64,000 bases of DNA from Crotophaga sulcirostris. Taxonomy: Eukaryota > Chordata > Aves > Cuculiformes > Crotophagidae. A program made the translations under genes and the position numbers. The stretch lies in NCBI GenBank assembly GCA_013397455.1, contig VYZB01000219.1, positions 77,533 through 141,532 of the forward strand, read 5' to 3'. Numbering within the stretch: position 1 is the stretch's first letter; every line of letters begins with the position of its first letter. Below the pieces are notes generated by a model, which was not told the DNA's origin, did no database searches, and saw only the letters and a list, made by a program, of their open reading frames with translations. Positions 52,961-63,383 of the stretch are shown in pieces.

Positions 52961-53845
52961 GATGTGCGATGGGCTGGGACTGTGTCACTGGGTCCATTAT
53001 TCCCTGTTGCAGGAGGGAGCTCACAAAATGGTCCAGGGGACACTCAGTGCCCACTTGGGTGGCAGGAAGGGGACAGCAAGGTGGGACAATGCAGGGAAGC
53101 TTCATCTCCAGGGTGACATCAGCTGGTCAGCTCAACCAAGGAGATGGATCCCTGGTGCTGTCAGGGCTGGGCAGGTGGGCCCCCGGGTGCTGCAGTGTTG
53201 ATGTGTGATGAGCTGGGACTGTGTCACCAGGTCCATTACCACCTCTGATGCAGGAGGGAGCAGGGAAAATGGTCTGGGTATCGCCCAGGCACCCACTTGG
53301 GTGGCAGGAAGGGGGCAGCGGGGTGAGAAATTGCAGGGTGGCTTGATCTCCAGGGTGACATTGGCTGGTCAGCCCGACCAAGGGAACTGATCCCTGGGGA
53401 TCCCCAGTGCTGGTAGGGCTGAGCAGGCAATGCCCTGTGTCCCCAGAGTCATGGAATGTTGATGTGTGATGGGATGGGGCTGTGTCACCATGTCACAGGA
53501 TCTGTTATCACCTCTGATGCAGGAGGGAGTGGGGAAAATGGTCCAGGGGACACTGAGTGCCCACTTGGGTGGCACGAAGGGGACAGCAGGGAGGGACAAT
53601 GCAGGGGGCCCCATCTACGGGGCTGTCATCCCAACCAAGGGGATGGATCCCTGGTGCTGGCAGGGCTGGGCAGGCGATACCCTGTACCCCTGGGTGCTGC
53701 AATTTCGATGTGTGATGGGCTGGGACCAGGTTACCAGGTTTGTTATTCCCCTCTGCTGCAGGAGAGAGCTGGAAAAATGGCCACCTGGGGGCCACCTGGG
53801 TGGCAGGAAGGGGACAGCAAGGGGAACAATGCAGGGTGGCCCCAT
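52961..53845. repeat. About 250-bp tandem array, 3.6 copies
   Basis: Units begin GATGTGYGATGRGMTGGG at about 52961, 53200, 53461 and 53707 (spacing 239, 261 and 246). Each continues GTCACCAGGTCCATTA, CTGATGCAGGAGGGAGC, CACTTGGGTGGCAGGAAGGGG, GACAATGCAGGG, CCAAGGGGATGGATCCCTGGTGCTG. The last copy is truncated and directly abuts a CR1 copy. I do not recognise the family. Confidence 0.85.
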
Positions 53846-53857
53846 CCGCATCACTTG

Positions 53858-54096
53858 GTCTGTACAGCCTGGAGAAGAGGAGACTGAGAGGGGATCTCAT
53901 GGCTGTTTACTGCCTTCTCACAAAGGAAGGAGGAGAAACAGGTGCTGATCTCTTCTCTCTGGTGACCTGGGATAGGACTAGAGGTGATGGCAGGAAGATG
54001 TGCCAGAGGAGGGTTAGATTGATTATTAGAGAGATGTTCTTCACCCATCGTGTAGTGGAGCACTGGAACAGCTCTCAGGGAAGCAGTCGTGGCATC
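53858..54096 (+). mobile_element. CR1 upstream of the GPCR gene
   Basis: Carries CAGCCTGGAGAAGAGGAGACTGAG to GGAGCACTGGAACAGCTCTC, joined directly to the end of the 250-bp tandem array and about 355 bases before the receptor ATG. Confidence 0.85.
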
Positions 54097-54451
54097 CAGT
54101 CTGCCGCTGCTGTTCACAAGTGTCTTTCGGCGGCTGCTTTGTCTGCTTCCTCCTCCTTGCCGCCGTCTCACCGCGCGTCAGCAGCTGGAAATAACCGCGG
54201 TCTTGGTGACGCCCCCCGTGTGCGTGGTGGTGGTGGCACTTGGGGGTCATTTTGTGCTCCCCGCCTCCCGTCTGGCCTCTCGGGCCACGAAGACGTGAGC
54301 AGCCCTTGGCTGTGACAAGGAGGAGGAGGAAGAGGAAGGCTTCCAGTGGGGAGGGGGCTGGTGTCTGTCCTGCCGCAGTGACGCACAGTGGGGCCAGCGC
54401 TGCTGGTGACACTTGTGCAGATCCAACTCGCAGAGAAACCACTCGGCAGAG
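54097..54451 (+). promoter_or_regulatory. Probable promoter/5' UTR of the GPCR gene
   Basis: CpG-containing sequence with CCGCGG, GTGACGCC and a TGACGCAC near 54379. No TATA box. The assignment is by position alone. Confidence 0.35.
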
Positions 54452-56609
54452 ATGTCCCAGCTGATGTCTTCACTCCGCTCCTCTGCCGCCTGTGTCACCC
54501 TCCTGCTCGGCTGTGCCTGGCTCGGCTCCACCACCCAGGTGTCCCCACGTAAGTGCCTTGGTGGGTCTGGGAGGTGGTGGGGCAGGGCAGGGATGCCTCG
54601 CTGGGACACCTCGACATCACATCCCGTGACGCTTGAAGGGGAAAGCTGGGTGTCATGGTGGAAGCTGCTCTGCTGCTTTCCATGGATGTCCATGTTCAAA
54701 ACCTCACTGAAGAACTGAAACCCTGCCACCCCCTCCCCTTTTAGCAGCAAAAACGAGGCTACTGCTCTTACATCCTGAATTTCCCATCCCCTGGATGTGG
54801 AGAGGTGGTTGTGGGAAACCTGTTGGATGTAGCCAGTGCTGGGTGTTCTGGCTTCCACCTGGATGGAGCTTTTCGAATGATGCACAGGGGAGCAGAGCCT
54901 CACACCATTTTTCAAGCAAGCCAGAAAAGGGATTTGATCCGGAGTTGTTTCTCTGGTGTCATGGGACCTTCCTGTTCTTCGCTCTTGTTCTGAGTGTGCA
55001 GCGAGAAGCCTCTGACCGCAGGAAGACAGGGGGCTTTTGAGAGGCAGGAGGCCAGACGGGGAGGTTGGCCAGGAGGAGGAGGAGGAGGCAGGAGCCCCGG
55101 TGGCAGAATATCTCCCTTCCTGACATGGATGGCCACATCCTGACCCTGTGCTGCTGTGGGTTTCCTGCCTGCCCTATTGATCCTGTTGGGTCATGGGGGA
55201 CCCATCGTGCTGGGCTCAGTAGGAAAAGGGAGGTCAGCAGAGCCGTGTGTCCCCACAGCGATGCATGGGAGCAGAGGCTGTCTAGATTGTGGGCACAGTG
55301 GTGGCATCACCGTGGTGGTGGCACCGGGCAAGTGGCATGGAGAGTGCAGGATGTGACATGGCACTGCGTGGAGAGGGCAGCAGGATGTTGTTTCCCACAT
55401 TCAGAGTTGCCCATGCAATGGGACAGGGAGGAGATGCCAGTTCCTGTGTCTGCTGATGTCTCTGCAGGGAGGAGTCACAGCTCCTGTGTGGTCCCAAGTG
55501 GGAAGGGGTAGTGGGAGGGGGCTCTTGGCCGAGCCTGATGCCTTGTGTCCTCCACAGTGCGTCGCGAAGGGCGACTCTTGATCCCCCTCATTCCCCAAGA
55601 AGAAACCACTTGCCCCAGTGCCTCCGTGGAAGCTTTTCTCAACAGCACCCTCACCACACGCCTCCTCCCTGCCCTCTACTCCGTGGTCCTGCTTGTGGGG
55701 CTGCCAGCCAATGCTCTGGCCTGCTGGGTCCTGGTGATCAACTTCAGGAGATGTTCCAGCACCCTCTTCCTGCTCAATCTGGCCAGCGCTGACCTGCTCT
55801 TCATCCTCCTGCTGCCCCTCAAGATCTCCTACCACCTCCTGGGCAATCACTGGCTCTTTGGGGAGTACCTGTGCCGCACCATGGTGGCCTTCTTCTATGG
55901 GAACATGTACAGCTCCATCCTGTTCCTCACCTGCATCGGCCTGGAGCGCTACATCTCTGTGGCACACCCGTTCCTGTGGAAGGGCTCCAGTTGGACGTGG
56001 TGCAAGGCAGGTGTCTGTGTGGGCATCTGGCTGGTGGTGGGGCTAGGCATGAGCCCGCTGCTTTTGCACCCGCAGACAAGTCACATCTCGAGCCTGAACA
56101 TCACAACGTGCCACGATGTCCTAGTAAGCAGAAAGGATGTCCTAGGGAGAGGGAAGGATGAACACATGTTCTTTGTCTACTATTTCCTCTCCCTGGTGGG
56201 ACTGGGCTTTGGCTTGCCCTTCGTGCTCATGACCATCTCCTACAGCTGCATCCTGGTGCGGCTGCTGGCCAAGGGGAGACGCTATCGGCAGGTGGTACGG
56301 GTCATGGCCCTGGTCCTCCTAGTCTTCATCCTTTGCTTCACCCCCAGCAACGTGCTGCTCTTCATCCACTACTTGATGGAGGCCACGGGGTGCAACAACC
56401 TCACCTACACCTGGTACACTCTGGCCCTGGCGCTCGGTTCCTTCAACAACCTCTTCGATCCCTTTGTCTACTTCTACATCTCCCAGGATTTTCGGGGCTG
56501 GATCCGGGCTGCAGGCAGCTGCTGCCCAGTGGGGCTCAAGTCCTCGTCGGGGAGGAGCTTGGAGAAGGCAGCTGTGCCCCTGAGGTCCAGTGAGGAGAGC
56601 CAGCTGTAA
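54452..56609 (+). CDS. Protease-activated-receptor-type GPCR (two exons)
   Basis: Exon 1 54452-54548 encodes a start and hydrophobic signal peptide (VTLLLGCAWLGS). Exon 2 55558-56609 encodes the rest (GTAAGT donor, ACAG acceptor, phase 1), giving 382 residues. One signal exon plus one receptor exon is the layout of the F2R/PAR family. After joining, EGR (about 36-38) precedes LLIPLI, a candidate trypsin/thrombin-type cleavage point and tethered ligand. Seven hydrophobic segments follow. PAR hallmarks are FFYGNMYSSILF in TM3, ERY (Glu about 162), ITTCHDVL in loop 2 (Cys about 217, pairing with TM3 Cys about 138), CFTPSNVLLFIHY in TM6 and DPFVYFYISQDF in TM7. N-glycosylation motifs are near 61, 213 and 313. 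The extracellular N-terminus is short. It is intact, with a poly(A) signal 290 bases on. Which PAR it is orthologous to cannot be decided here; mammalian F2R genes lie elsewhere, so I give no symbol. Confidence 0.88.
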
Positions 56610-56901
56610 GCAGGACTGGGAAGCACTGGGCTGTGTCCTTCCAACTTGGGGAGTTGGGATCTTGCAGCTTGGTGCCCAAGACGAAGGACTGTGCCATCCC
56701 AGGCTGGCAGCAGACTTGGACAGAAAATCCCACCCTGAGGTTCTCTAGGTCTTTACCCCAGTTTTGCAGTTCCTCTGGCACTGCCCACGTCCCACGGGTC
56801 CCCTGGCTGGGTGCCTGGCCCTGGCACCCCCATCTCCCCACTTGCCAGATCCTGGTGTCCCTCACTACTCCTCCTGCAGTGACCAAACCCTCCAGAGTAC
56901 A

Positions 56902-56915
56902 AATAAACCTTTATT
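56902..56915. terminator. Palindromic poly(A) signal AATAAACCTTTATT
   Basis: AATAAA at 56902-56907 on plus (about 290 bases after the receptor stop) is followed two bases later by TTTATT at 56910-56915, which is AATAAA on the ARAP3 strand. One 14-base element could serve both convergent genes. Confidence 0.6.
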
Positions 56916-57197
56916 TCTCCCAGCTAGTGGAAGGAAGAGGTACAAACACCCAAGCTGAGCAGAAGCCGTCCTCCATCGCCAAGATTTTGCACCGGGCACA
57001 CATGGCCAGCCCTGCTCCTGCTGACCCCCACTAAAATATGCCATGGAAATACCAGAAAGGAGGTGGAGGATGACTTGGGTGTCCTGCCCCTACCCAGCGC
57101 TGGGGAGGGGACATTGTCCTGTGTGTCCCTGTGGTGGCAGGCACCACGTGCCCCCTGTCTGACACCGTGCCACACTGCCAAAATCTACAGGCAGGCT

Positions 57198-57203
57198 TTT
57201 ATT
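57198..57203 (-). terminator. Candidate ARAP3 poly(A) signal (AATAAA)
   Basis: Plus strand TTTATT, about 285 bases after the ARAP3 stop codon. This is the proximal alternative to the element at 56910-56915. Confidence 0.55.
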
Positions 57204-57488
57204 TTCCCTTTTACTTCCTTCCCTCAGCACTGGGCGTGATGGCAGGTGTGTCACCCATGAGCAAGAGCGCATGTGGCATCATCCCCAGCCCTTCCAGGAG
57301 TGGAGACCACCCCTCAGCATCCTGGTCCACACTGATCCTCGCTGATCCCCACTCCCAGCTCAGCTCTGGTGTCAGGAGGAGGAGGAGGGTAGGGGCTCCA
57401 TGGTGTGGAAGCATTGGGTGTCCATTGTCGCTGCTACCTGCTGAGGCCTGACCCCCCAGGTCAGTGGTTGCCCCTTGGGCACGGCGGG

Positions 57489-60400
57489 TCATGTCACCGG
57501 CTGTCCTGGTGGTTGGCCCTCATTCTTCCTGAGGATGACGCTGCTGAGTTCCTGGATGAGTTTGTCATTGATGGGCGAGGGTGGCTGCACACTCCTCTTC
57601 CTGGGCATCTCCTGGGAAGTCTCTGCACTGGGACTGCTCCCTGAAGCAGCTTCCTGGTCCCAGTCCCTGGCTAGTGCCAGGGAAGGCTCCATGTTCCTCT
57701 CCAGAGAAGCTGTTTTGGTGGGTCTGAGCCCCTGGACTGGAGCTTTGTCGCTCTCCAGGTCCAGACCCCTTTCGAGGGACAGGGCTTTGGTGACAGAGGG
57801 ACCTGCCACCCGTTGGGCTGGGCTGGCAGGCAGCGAGGAGCGCAACGCTGTGGCCAGGGGCTGCTCAGAGAAGGAGGTTGGCTTCTTGGATCTGTCCACT
57901 GGGGGCACAGCCGACAGGTCTGCCAACAGCCCCTGCCCCAGCTCCAGCGCTGCCAGCTCGGGGAAGTTGCCCACCTCCTCGTAGACAGGATCGGTGTCCA
58001 CCTCCTTCTCCTGCTGCTCCTCTAGGGAGTCCTGGTGCATCTTCATGGGCTGGGGGAAGGCAGAGGGTCGGGTGAGGGGCACTGCTCAGCCACACTCCTC
58101 CATCACCCCTCACATTGCTCTCCCTGCACTCTGGCACTGCCTGGGGACCCTTGTCCCCTTGCTGTGGGGCTGATGCCTGCAGAGGACCCTCCATCCATCA
58201 GGTGTCTTTGCTCGGGCACTGCTGCCCTTTCTTCCCCCATCGCTGATGGAGGGTGGGCATTTTGGCCCCTACCTAAGGCGTGTTCCATGGTGATGTGACA
58301 CCAGCCCAACATCCCTTGGCAGAGGTGGTCTGGGGCAGGGAGGGCAGATGGAATGCAGAGCACGAAGTCAGATGAAATGAGGTCAGGCCAGGTGGCCCTC
58401 ACCTGATGGTGAGGAGGACCCAAACCTATTTCATTGTGTTTCTTATGTTCAGCCCCTCTGAGCAAAATGGGGCCCAACAGGAGATGTGCTGGGAGCAAAG
58501 TTGGACTGTTGTGGTATTGGAAGCAATGGGACCATGAAGGGATGCCCATCCCGGGCTATGGGACACACAGAGCAATGGACACCCTTGTTCCTCTGCCTCA
58601 TGGTATGGGCAGGATGGCCTGGGCACATCTCTGAGTGTGATGCTGCACCCTGCTGTAGCCAGCAGGGACAGTGTGAAGCCAGCAACGGACATGCTCCACG
58701 TGTGCGGGTACTTACAAAGAACATGGACAAAGTCCTTCGCGTGTGCAGGCGGCGCTGGAAACAGAGGAGACAGGCACAGATAAGCACATGGTAGCACAGA
58801 GCAGGGGCACGGATGCAGAGGACGGGCAGCGGGGCACAGCACCCCACATGCCCACATGGCTCTGCATGCACGGAGAGCTGCCACGGACACAAGCACACAG
58901 CATACACACACAGCTGAGCACAGGGACATGCACCCAAAGCACCCATCAGCACCAGGAGGCCTCCACCCACCTCCGGGGCCCTGGGGTGGGGACATAGTCT
59001 CCAGATGGATGCATGGACCTGGGTGGGTGCAGGAGCATTCATGGGTAGGGGTAGCTGCAGGGGCTTTACCAGGGTCTTGGGTGGGGGTATGGTCTTGAGA
59101 TGGGCACATGGTTTCAGCATGGGTCCATGGACCCGGGTGGATGCAGGAGCATCCATAGGTGGGGGTAGCTGTGGGGGCTTTACCAGGCCCTGGGGTGGGC
59201 ACATGGTCTCGAGATTGGTGGATGGACCTGGGTGGATGCAGGAGCACCCATGGGCAGGGGGAGCTGCAGGTGCTTTACCAGGGTCTGGTTGGCAGAGAGC
59301 ATGGTGGCATCGGTGCTGTCCCCGTGCAGTGGCACAAGCGGCATGGTGCCGAACTTCTGCTTGGCGAGGTCGGAGGAGGAGCGCCGGCGCATGATCACAG
59401 GGCGCAGGTCATCGTGCTGTGCACAAGGATAGGACAGGGTGAGGGGGGGTCATGCGGGCCTTCTCTGCCAGCCCCTTCCCATCCCATCCCAATCCTGCAG
59501 GGTGGCACGGCCAGCCTGTACCCACCTGAGCCTTGAGGATGCTGGTGGTCCAGTCCCACAGCTCAGCCTGCCCCGAGCACACCAGGTACCTGCAGAGGAG
59601 TCAGCTGAGAAGCTGCCAGGGAGCAGGGCCAGTATGACCCACGTCCCCTTGTCACCTTGCCTGTGAGCCTGGGGCTGCACCCCCAAAACTCCCTGCATGC
59701 TCAAATCTCTGCTTCCAGCAAGGTGAGAGCTTGTCTGGCACCCATGAAGCTCAGCTGCCCTTGTTGCCTTTAGAAGAACATCTCAGCCCCATGTCAAGGG
59801 CTGATGATGATGCCCCAGCATCAGCAGTGCAAGGGAAATGGGGACAGGATCAACATGGTTGTACCTGGGCACCCAGCGGTGCCAGGGAGGCTGAGATAGG
59901 AAGCCAAGTTTGGGGGTTGTAGGTGCAGGAGCACTCTACGTTGGGTGTATGGGGACACTGAGCGGTACTGGGTGAAGGCTGGCAGGCACACAGCCATGCA
60001 GGTGGCATGCACATCTGGACAGGGTGGGCAGGTCCCTCTGGAACCTTTGTACTGGCTGATTAGAAGATCATAGAATCATAGAATCGCTCGGTTGGAAAAG
60101 ACCTTTGAGATCAGAGTCCAACCGTACCTGTCCACTGCTGAACCAGATCCCTGAGCACTTCATCTACCCGGCTTTTAAACACCTCCAGGGATGGGGACTC
60201 CACCGCCTCCCTGAGCAGCCTCTGCCAGTGTCTGACCACCCTTTTGGTGAAGAAATTTTTCCTAATGTCCAGTCTGAACCTCCTCTGGTACAACTTGAGG
60301 CCATTTCCTCTCATCCTATCACCTGTCATCTGGGAGAAGAGACCAGCATCCACCTTGCCACAACCTCCTTTCCGGCAGTTGCAGACAGTGATGAGGTCTC

Positions 60401-63143
60401 CCCTCAGCCTCCTCTTCACTAAGCTAAACACTTCCAGTTCCCTCAGCCGCCCCTTATAAGGCTTGTTCTCCAGCCCCTTCCCCAGCTCCATTCCCTTCTC
60501 TGGACGCACTCCAACCCCTCAATGTCCTTCTTGTAGTGAGGGGCCCAGAACTGAACACAGGACTCGAGGTGTGGCCTCACCAGTGCTGAGTCCAGGGGTA
60601 CCATCACTGCCCTGGTCCTGCTGGCCATGCTGTTTCTGATACAGGCCAAGGTGCACCTCCCAGAGGTGCTGGTGTGGATGGGGAGGTAGGAAGGGTGTGT
60701 GGTATTGAGATGGATTGTCCTTGGAGCCCCATCTTATCCCAAGGAGCCACATGACCCCACTGCTTGGTCCCTAGAGTGCCCCAGCCAGGCACCAGCTCTG
60801 CCCTGACCCCAGGGCCCCACAGCACTGCCCCAGTGCCACTAAAACTGGAGACTGATATTGATGTCCCCTTGGCCCAGGATATCAGGGGTGAATACTCACA
60901 GCTGCTGCTTGTCCAGGATCAGCGTGAAACCCCACCTGGGGAAGGAAGAGACAAGCTGTGGGGCAGCACCACCAAGGTCAGACACAGCCTGAAGGTGGAA
61001 CTCGCTTCTTGGACCAAGGCTTTGGGTCCCAGTGGAGCTTGGAATGCTCCCAGTGGCTGAGTTCATGTGCTGGGTGCTAGGGGACAGGGGCTGAGGGGGG
61101 CACACTCCCCAGGGCCATGGCCAGGGAAGGTCCCACTTACTGGGCTGGTGGCTTCAGCTTCTTCTTAATGCCCATGTAAACCTTGGCTACGTCCAGGGGC
61201 CACTCACGCTCCGGCTTGGCACTCTGGGGAAGAAGAGCCCTTGGGTCAGCCCAGCTTGGTGTCCAGGACAGCCATCATGGTGCCACTGTTGTCCCCAGGG
61301 TCTCCCTCCCCGCCTTCTTCCACCCTTGATACACTGGTCCAGACCTACTACATCCCCCAACTACCCTCTTCTCCTTGAGAAGCAGCAGCCTCCGGTCCCG
61401 GATGACGAAGTAGCGCTCCTGAAACTTGTTCCCCAGCAGTTTGGGGGGCTCCTCGCGGCATTTCAGCAGCCCACATTTGGGGGTCTCACGCTTGGCACCT
61501 GTCCAGCATGGGGAGATGGAGGTCAGGGGGACTGGGAGTGTGTGACTATCACAGGGACATCCCACCATGGGTCTCAGGGTTTTGGCCCCATGGGCTATGG
61601 GGTGGTGGGCAAGGCAAGGGGAAGCTCAGGCAGAGCTGTCCCCCTCTGGGGACACTCCTAGGATCTGGGACCCTTTGTGGTTGCCTTACCTGTGAACAGA
61701 CAGCTGCCCTCGCCAATGGGGACCTTCCTCACCAGCAGGTATGCAGCACTGGGCTCTGGGAGCTTGCACCACTGCAAAGCTTGCTCCAGCACCTTCTCCT
61801 TGGGGTGCAGGGGCCGCTCTGGGGAGGCAGGAACACTCTTACTGCTGGGTCTTCTCCACTGTGCCAGTCCCTCTCCCCCCTACCACTGGCAGCAAGCCGA
61901 CCCCTGTGACCCACACCTCCTCTTATAGAATCATAGAATCACTTGGTTGGAAAAGACCTTTGAGATCATTGAGTCTAACTGTACCTGTCCACTACTAAAC
62001 CAGATCCCTGAGCACCTCATCTTCCTGTCTTCTAAACATCTCCAGGGATGCCCCACCTCCCTGGGCAGCCTCTGCCAGTGCCTGACCACCTGCCTGTTCA
62101 CCAACCTGGTTGTGCTGAGAGCATCCCCCTGTGCCATCCCTGCCATGCTCACCCAGCTCCCCGTTCTCCAGGACCTCAAAGGTTAGCCAGATATCTAGGC
62201 TGGCTGCGGCATTGCGCATCTCCAACACCTGGTTGGTGAGCTCCTCCGCCGTCATCGTGGGGGACACCTGGGGCCAGACACACAGGGAGCTGCGGTGGGT
62301 GGTGGCAGGATGGGTCCCAGGGACAGGCTGTGCCAGGAGCCTGTGTCCCTCCTCCCTTCCTCCAGCACAGCCCTCCGTTGGGACTCACCTTCAGGGTGAT
62401 GCAGCAGTCAGGCAGCTTCTGCTCCAGGTAAACCTCGATGATGAGGTCTCCTGCCTGTGAGAGCTGGGGAAAGAGAGGGTGGCATTGGGGCCATGCTGGT
62501 ATGGGTGCACATCCCATCCTCTCCCCAGGGGTCAGCAGTGGTGTCCCAGGAGGCTGGGGCTCCTGGGCAGGAGCCTCAAAGTGATGGGCAAAAGGGAGAC
62601 AAACAGGGAAAGGTCCTTCCCCAAATATCGAATGTGGGACAGCAGGGACACAGGGTGGGCATCTGGGAGTGTCCCCGTCCTCCAGGTTGGGGGTCTTGAT
62701 GTGGTGGGGGAAAACAAGCACATCCTTAGTACCTGTGTGTCCTTCCAGGTGGTGATCAGACTGTTTTCCAGATCCATCTGGGATACCTGGTCCTCATCAA
62801 TCTGCCAGATAAGGAGCAAATGGGGTGAGAGGGGAGACACATGGGGTCAATGTGGAATGGGACATGGCTTGAGGACACATAGCCAAGACAGAGGGATGCA
62901 GGGGGAGGCAGAGGTGGGCAGCATGAGTGGGATACAAAGGGAGATGGATAGAGCCATTGCAGAGTGGGCTGGCAAGGCCCCTGCAGGGAGCTTACGTTGA
63001 AGATGCTGACATAGTTGTCAATGAGATCTTCCATCACCTTGACCTCATGCTCCCCCTTGCCATCAGTCTGGAAAAGGCTGGGTGCAAAGAGGAGCGACAG
63101 GTTCTTGGTGCTCATCTGGTTGAGGTCAGCACATTTCTGCACC
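57489..63143 (-). CDS. ARAP3: ARAP3, C-terminal 13 exons (partial, continues beyond window)
   Basis: PIP3-activated dual GAP for Arf6 and RhoA. Exons: 62996-63143, 62733-62801, 62389-62463, 62153-62267, 61690-61818, 61365-61498, 61141-61223, 60900-60935, 59526-59589, 59279-59416, 58716-58754, 57489-58049, in transcript order; 5' exons lie to the right. All junctions are GT/AG and in frame. The first visible exon is the end of the RhoGAP domain ([20 protein letters not shown]). The next ones form the Ras-association domain ([15 protein letters not shown] ... [11 protein letters not shown] ... [14 protein letters not shown]). Then comes the last PH domain ([24 protein letters not shown] ... [22 protein letters not shown]). 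The tail carries DPVYEEVG, the Src-type tyrosine motif of ARAP3, and ends [21 protein letters not shown] count twelve coding exons here plus intron sequence to the edge. Confidence 0.95.
58976..59280. repeat. Tandem duplications carrying copies of an ARAP3 splice donor
   Basis: Three roughly 95-115 bp units abut exon 59279-59416. Each contains GGTGCAGGAGCAYCCATGGG, GGGGGTAGCTGCAGG and CTTTACCAGG. CTTTAC (GTAAAG on the gene strand) occurs at 59064-59069, 59178-59183 and 59273-59278, and only the last is the true donor. Confidence 0.8.
60066..60680 (-). mobile_element. CR1 in ARAP3 intron
   Basis: About 615 bases, same sense as ARAP3, of the TTGGAAAAGACCTTTGAGATCA subfamily. It lies between exons 59526-59589 and 60900-60935. 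Confidence 0.9.
61922..62100 (-). mobile_element. CR1 in ARAP3 intron
   Basis: 3' fragment, same subfamily as 60066-60680, ending about 50 bases from exon 62153-62267. Confidence 0.9.
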
Positions 63144-63383
63144 CTGGGGTGAGGAGAACAGGGGTGAGATGCTGGCCCCACTTTGGATGGGGTTTCAGAC
63201 CCAGACACCCTCCTCTGCCTCATACAAACTCATCAAACCAGCCTGGTTTTACCCAGCTCCCCAGGAGGAGAACTTCAAGCCAGGCAGTTCCTGTTTCCAG
63301 GACTTCCAGCTGCCATCAAACTAGACATCAGCCCCATCTCATGTTCCAAGTAAGGGATGAGATTTTGGTTTTTTTCCCTCTTT

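Noticed and set aside
54247..54915. 222-codon minus-strand frame over the GPCR first exon
   Set aside because: Antisense to an exon with signal peptide, donor and matching downstream exon; no recognisable domain.
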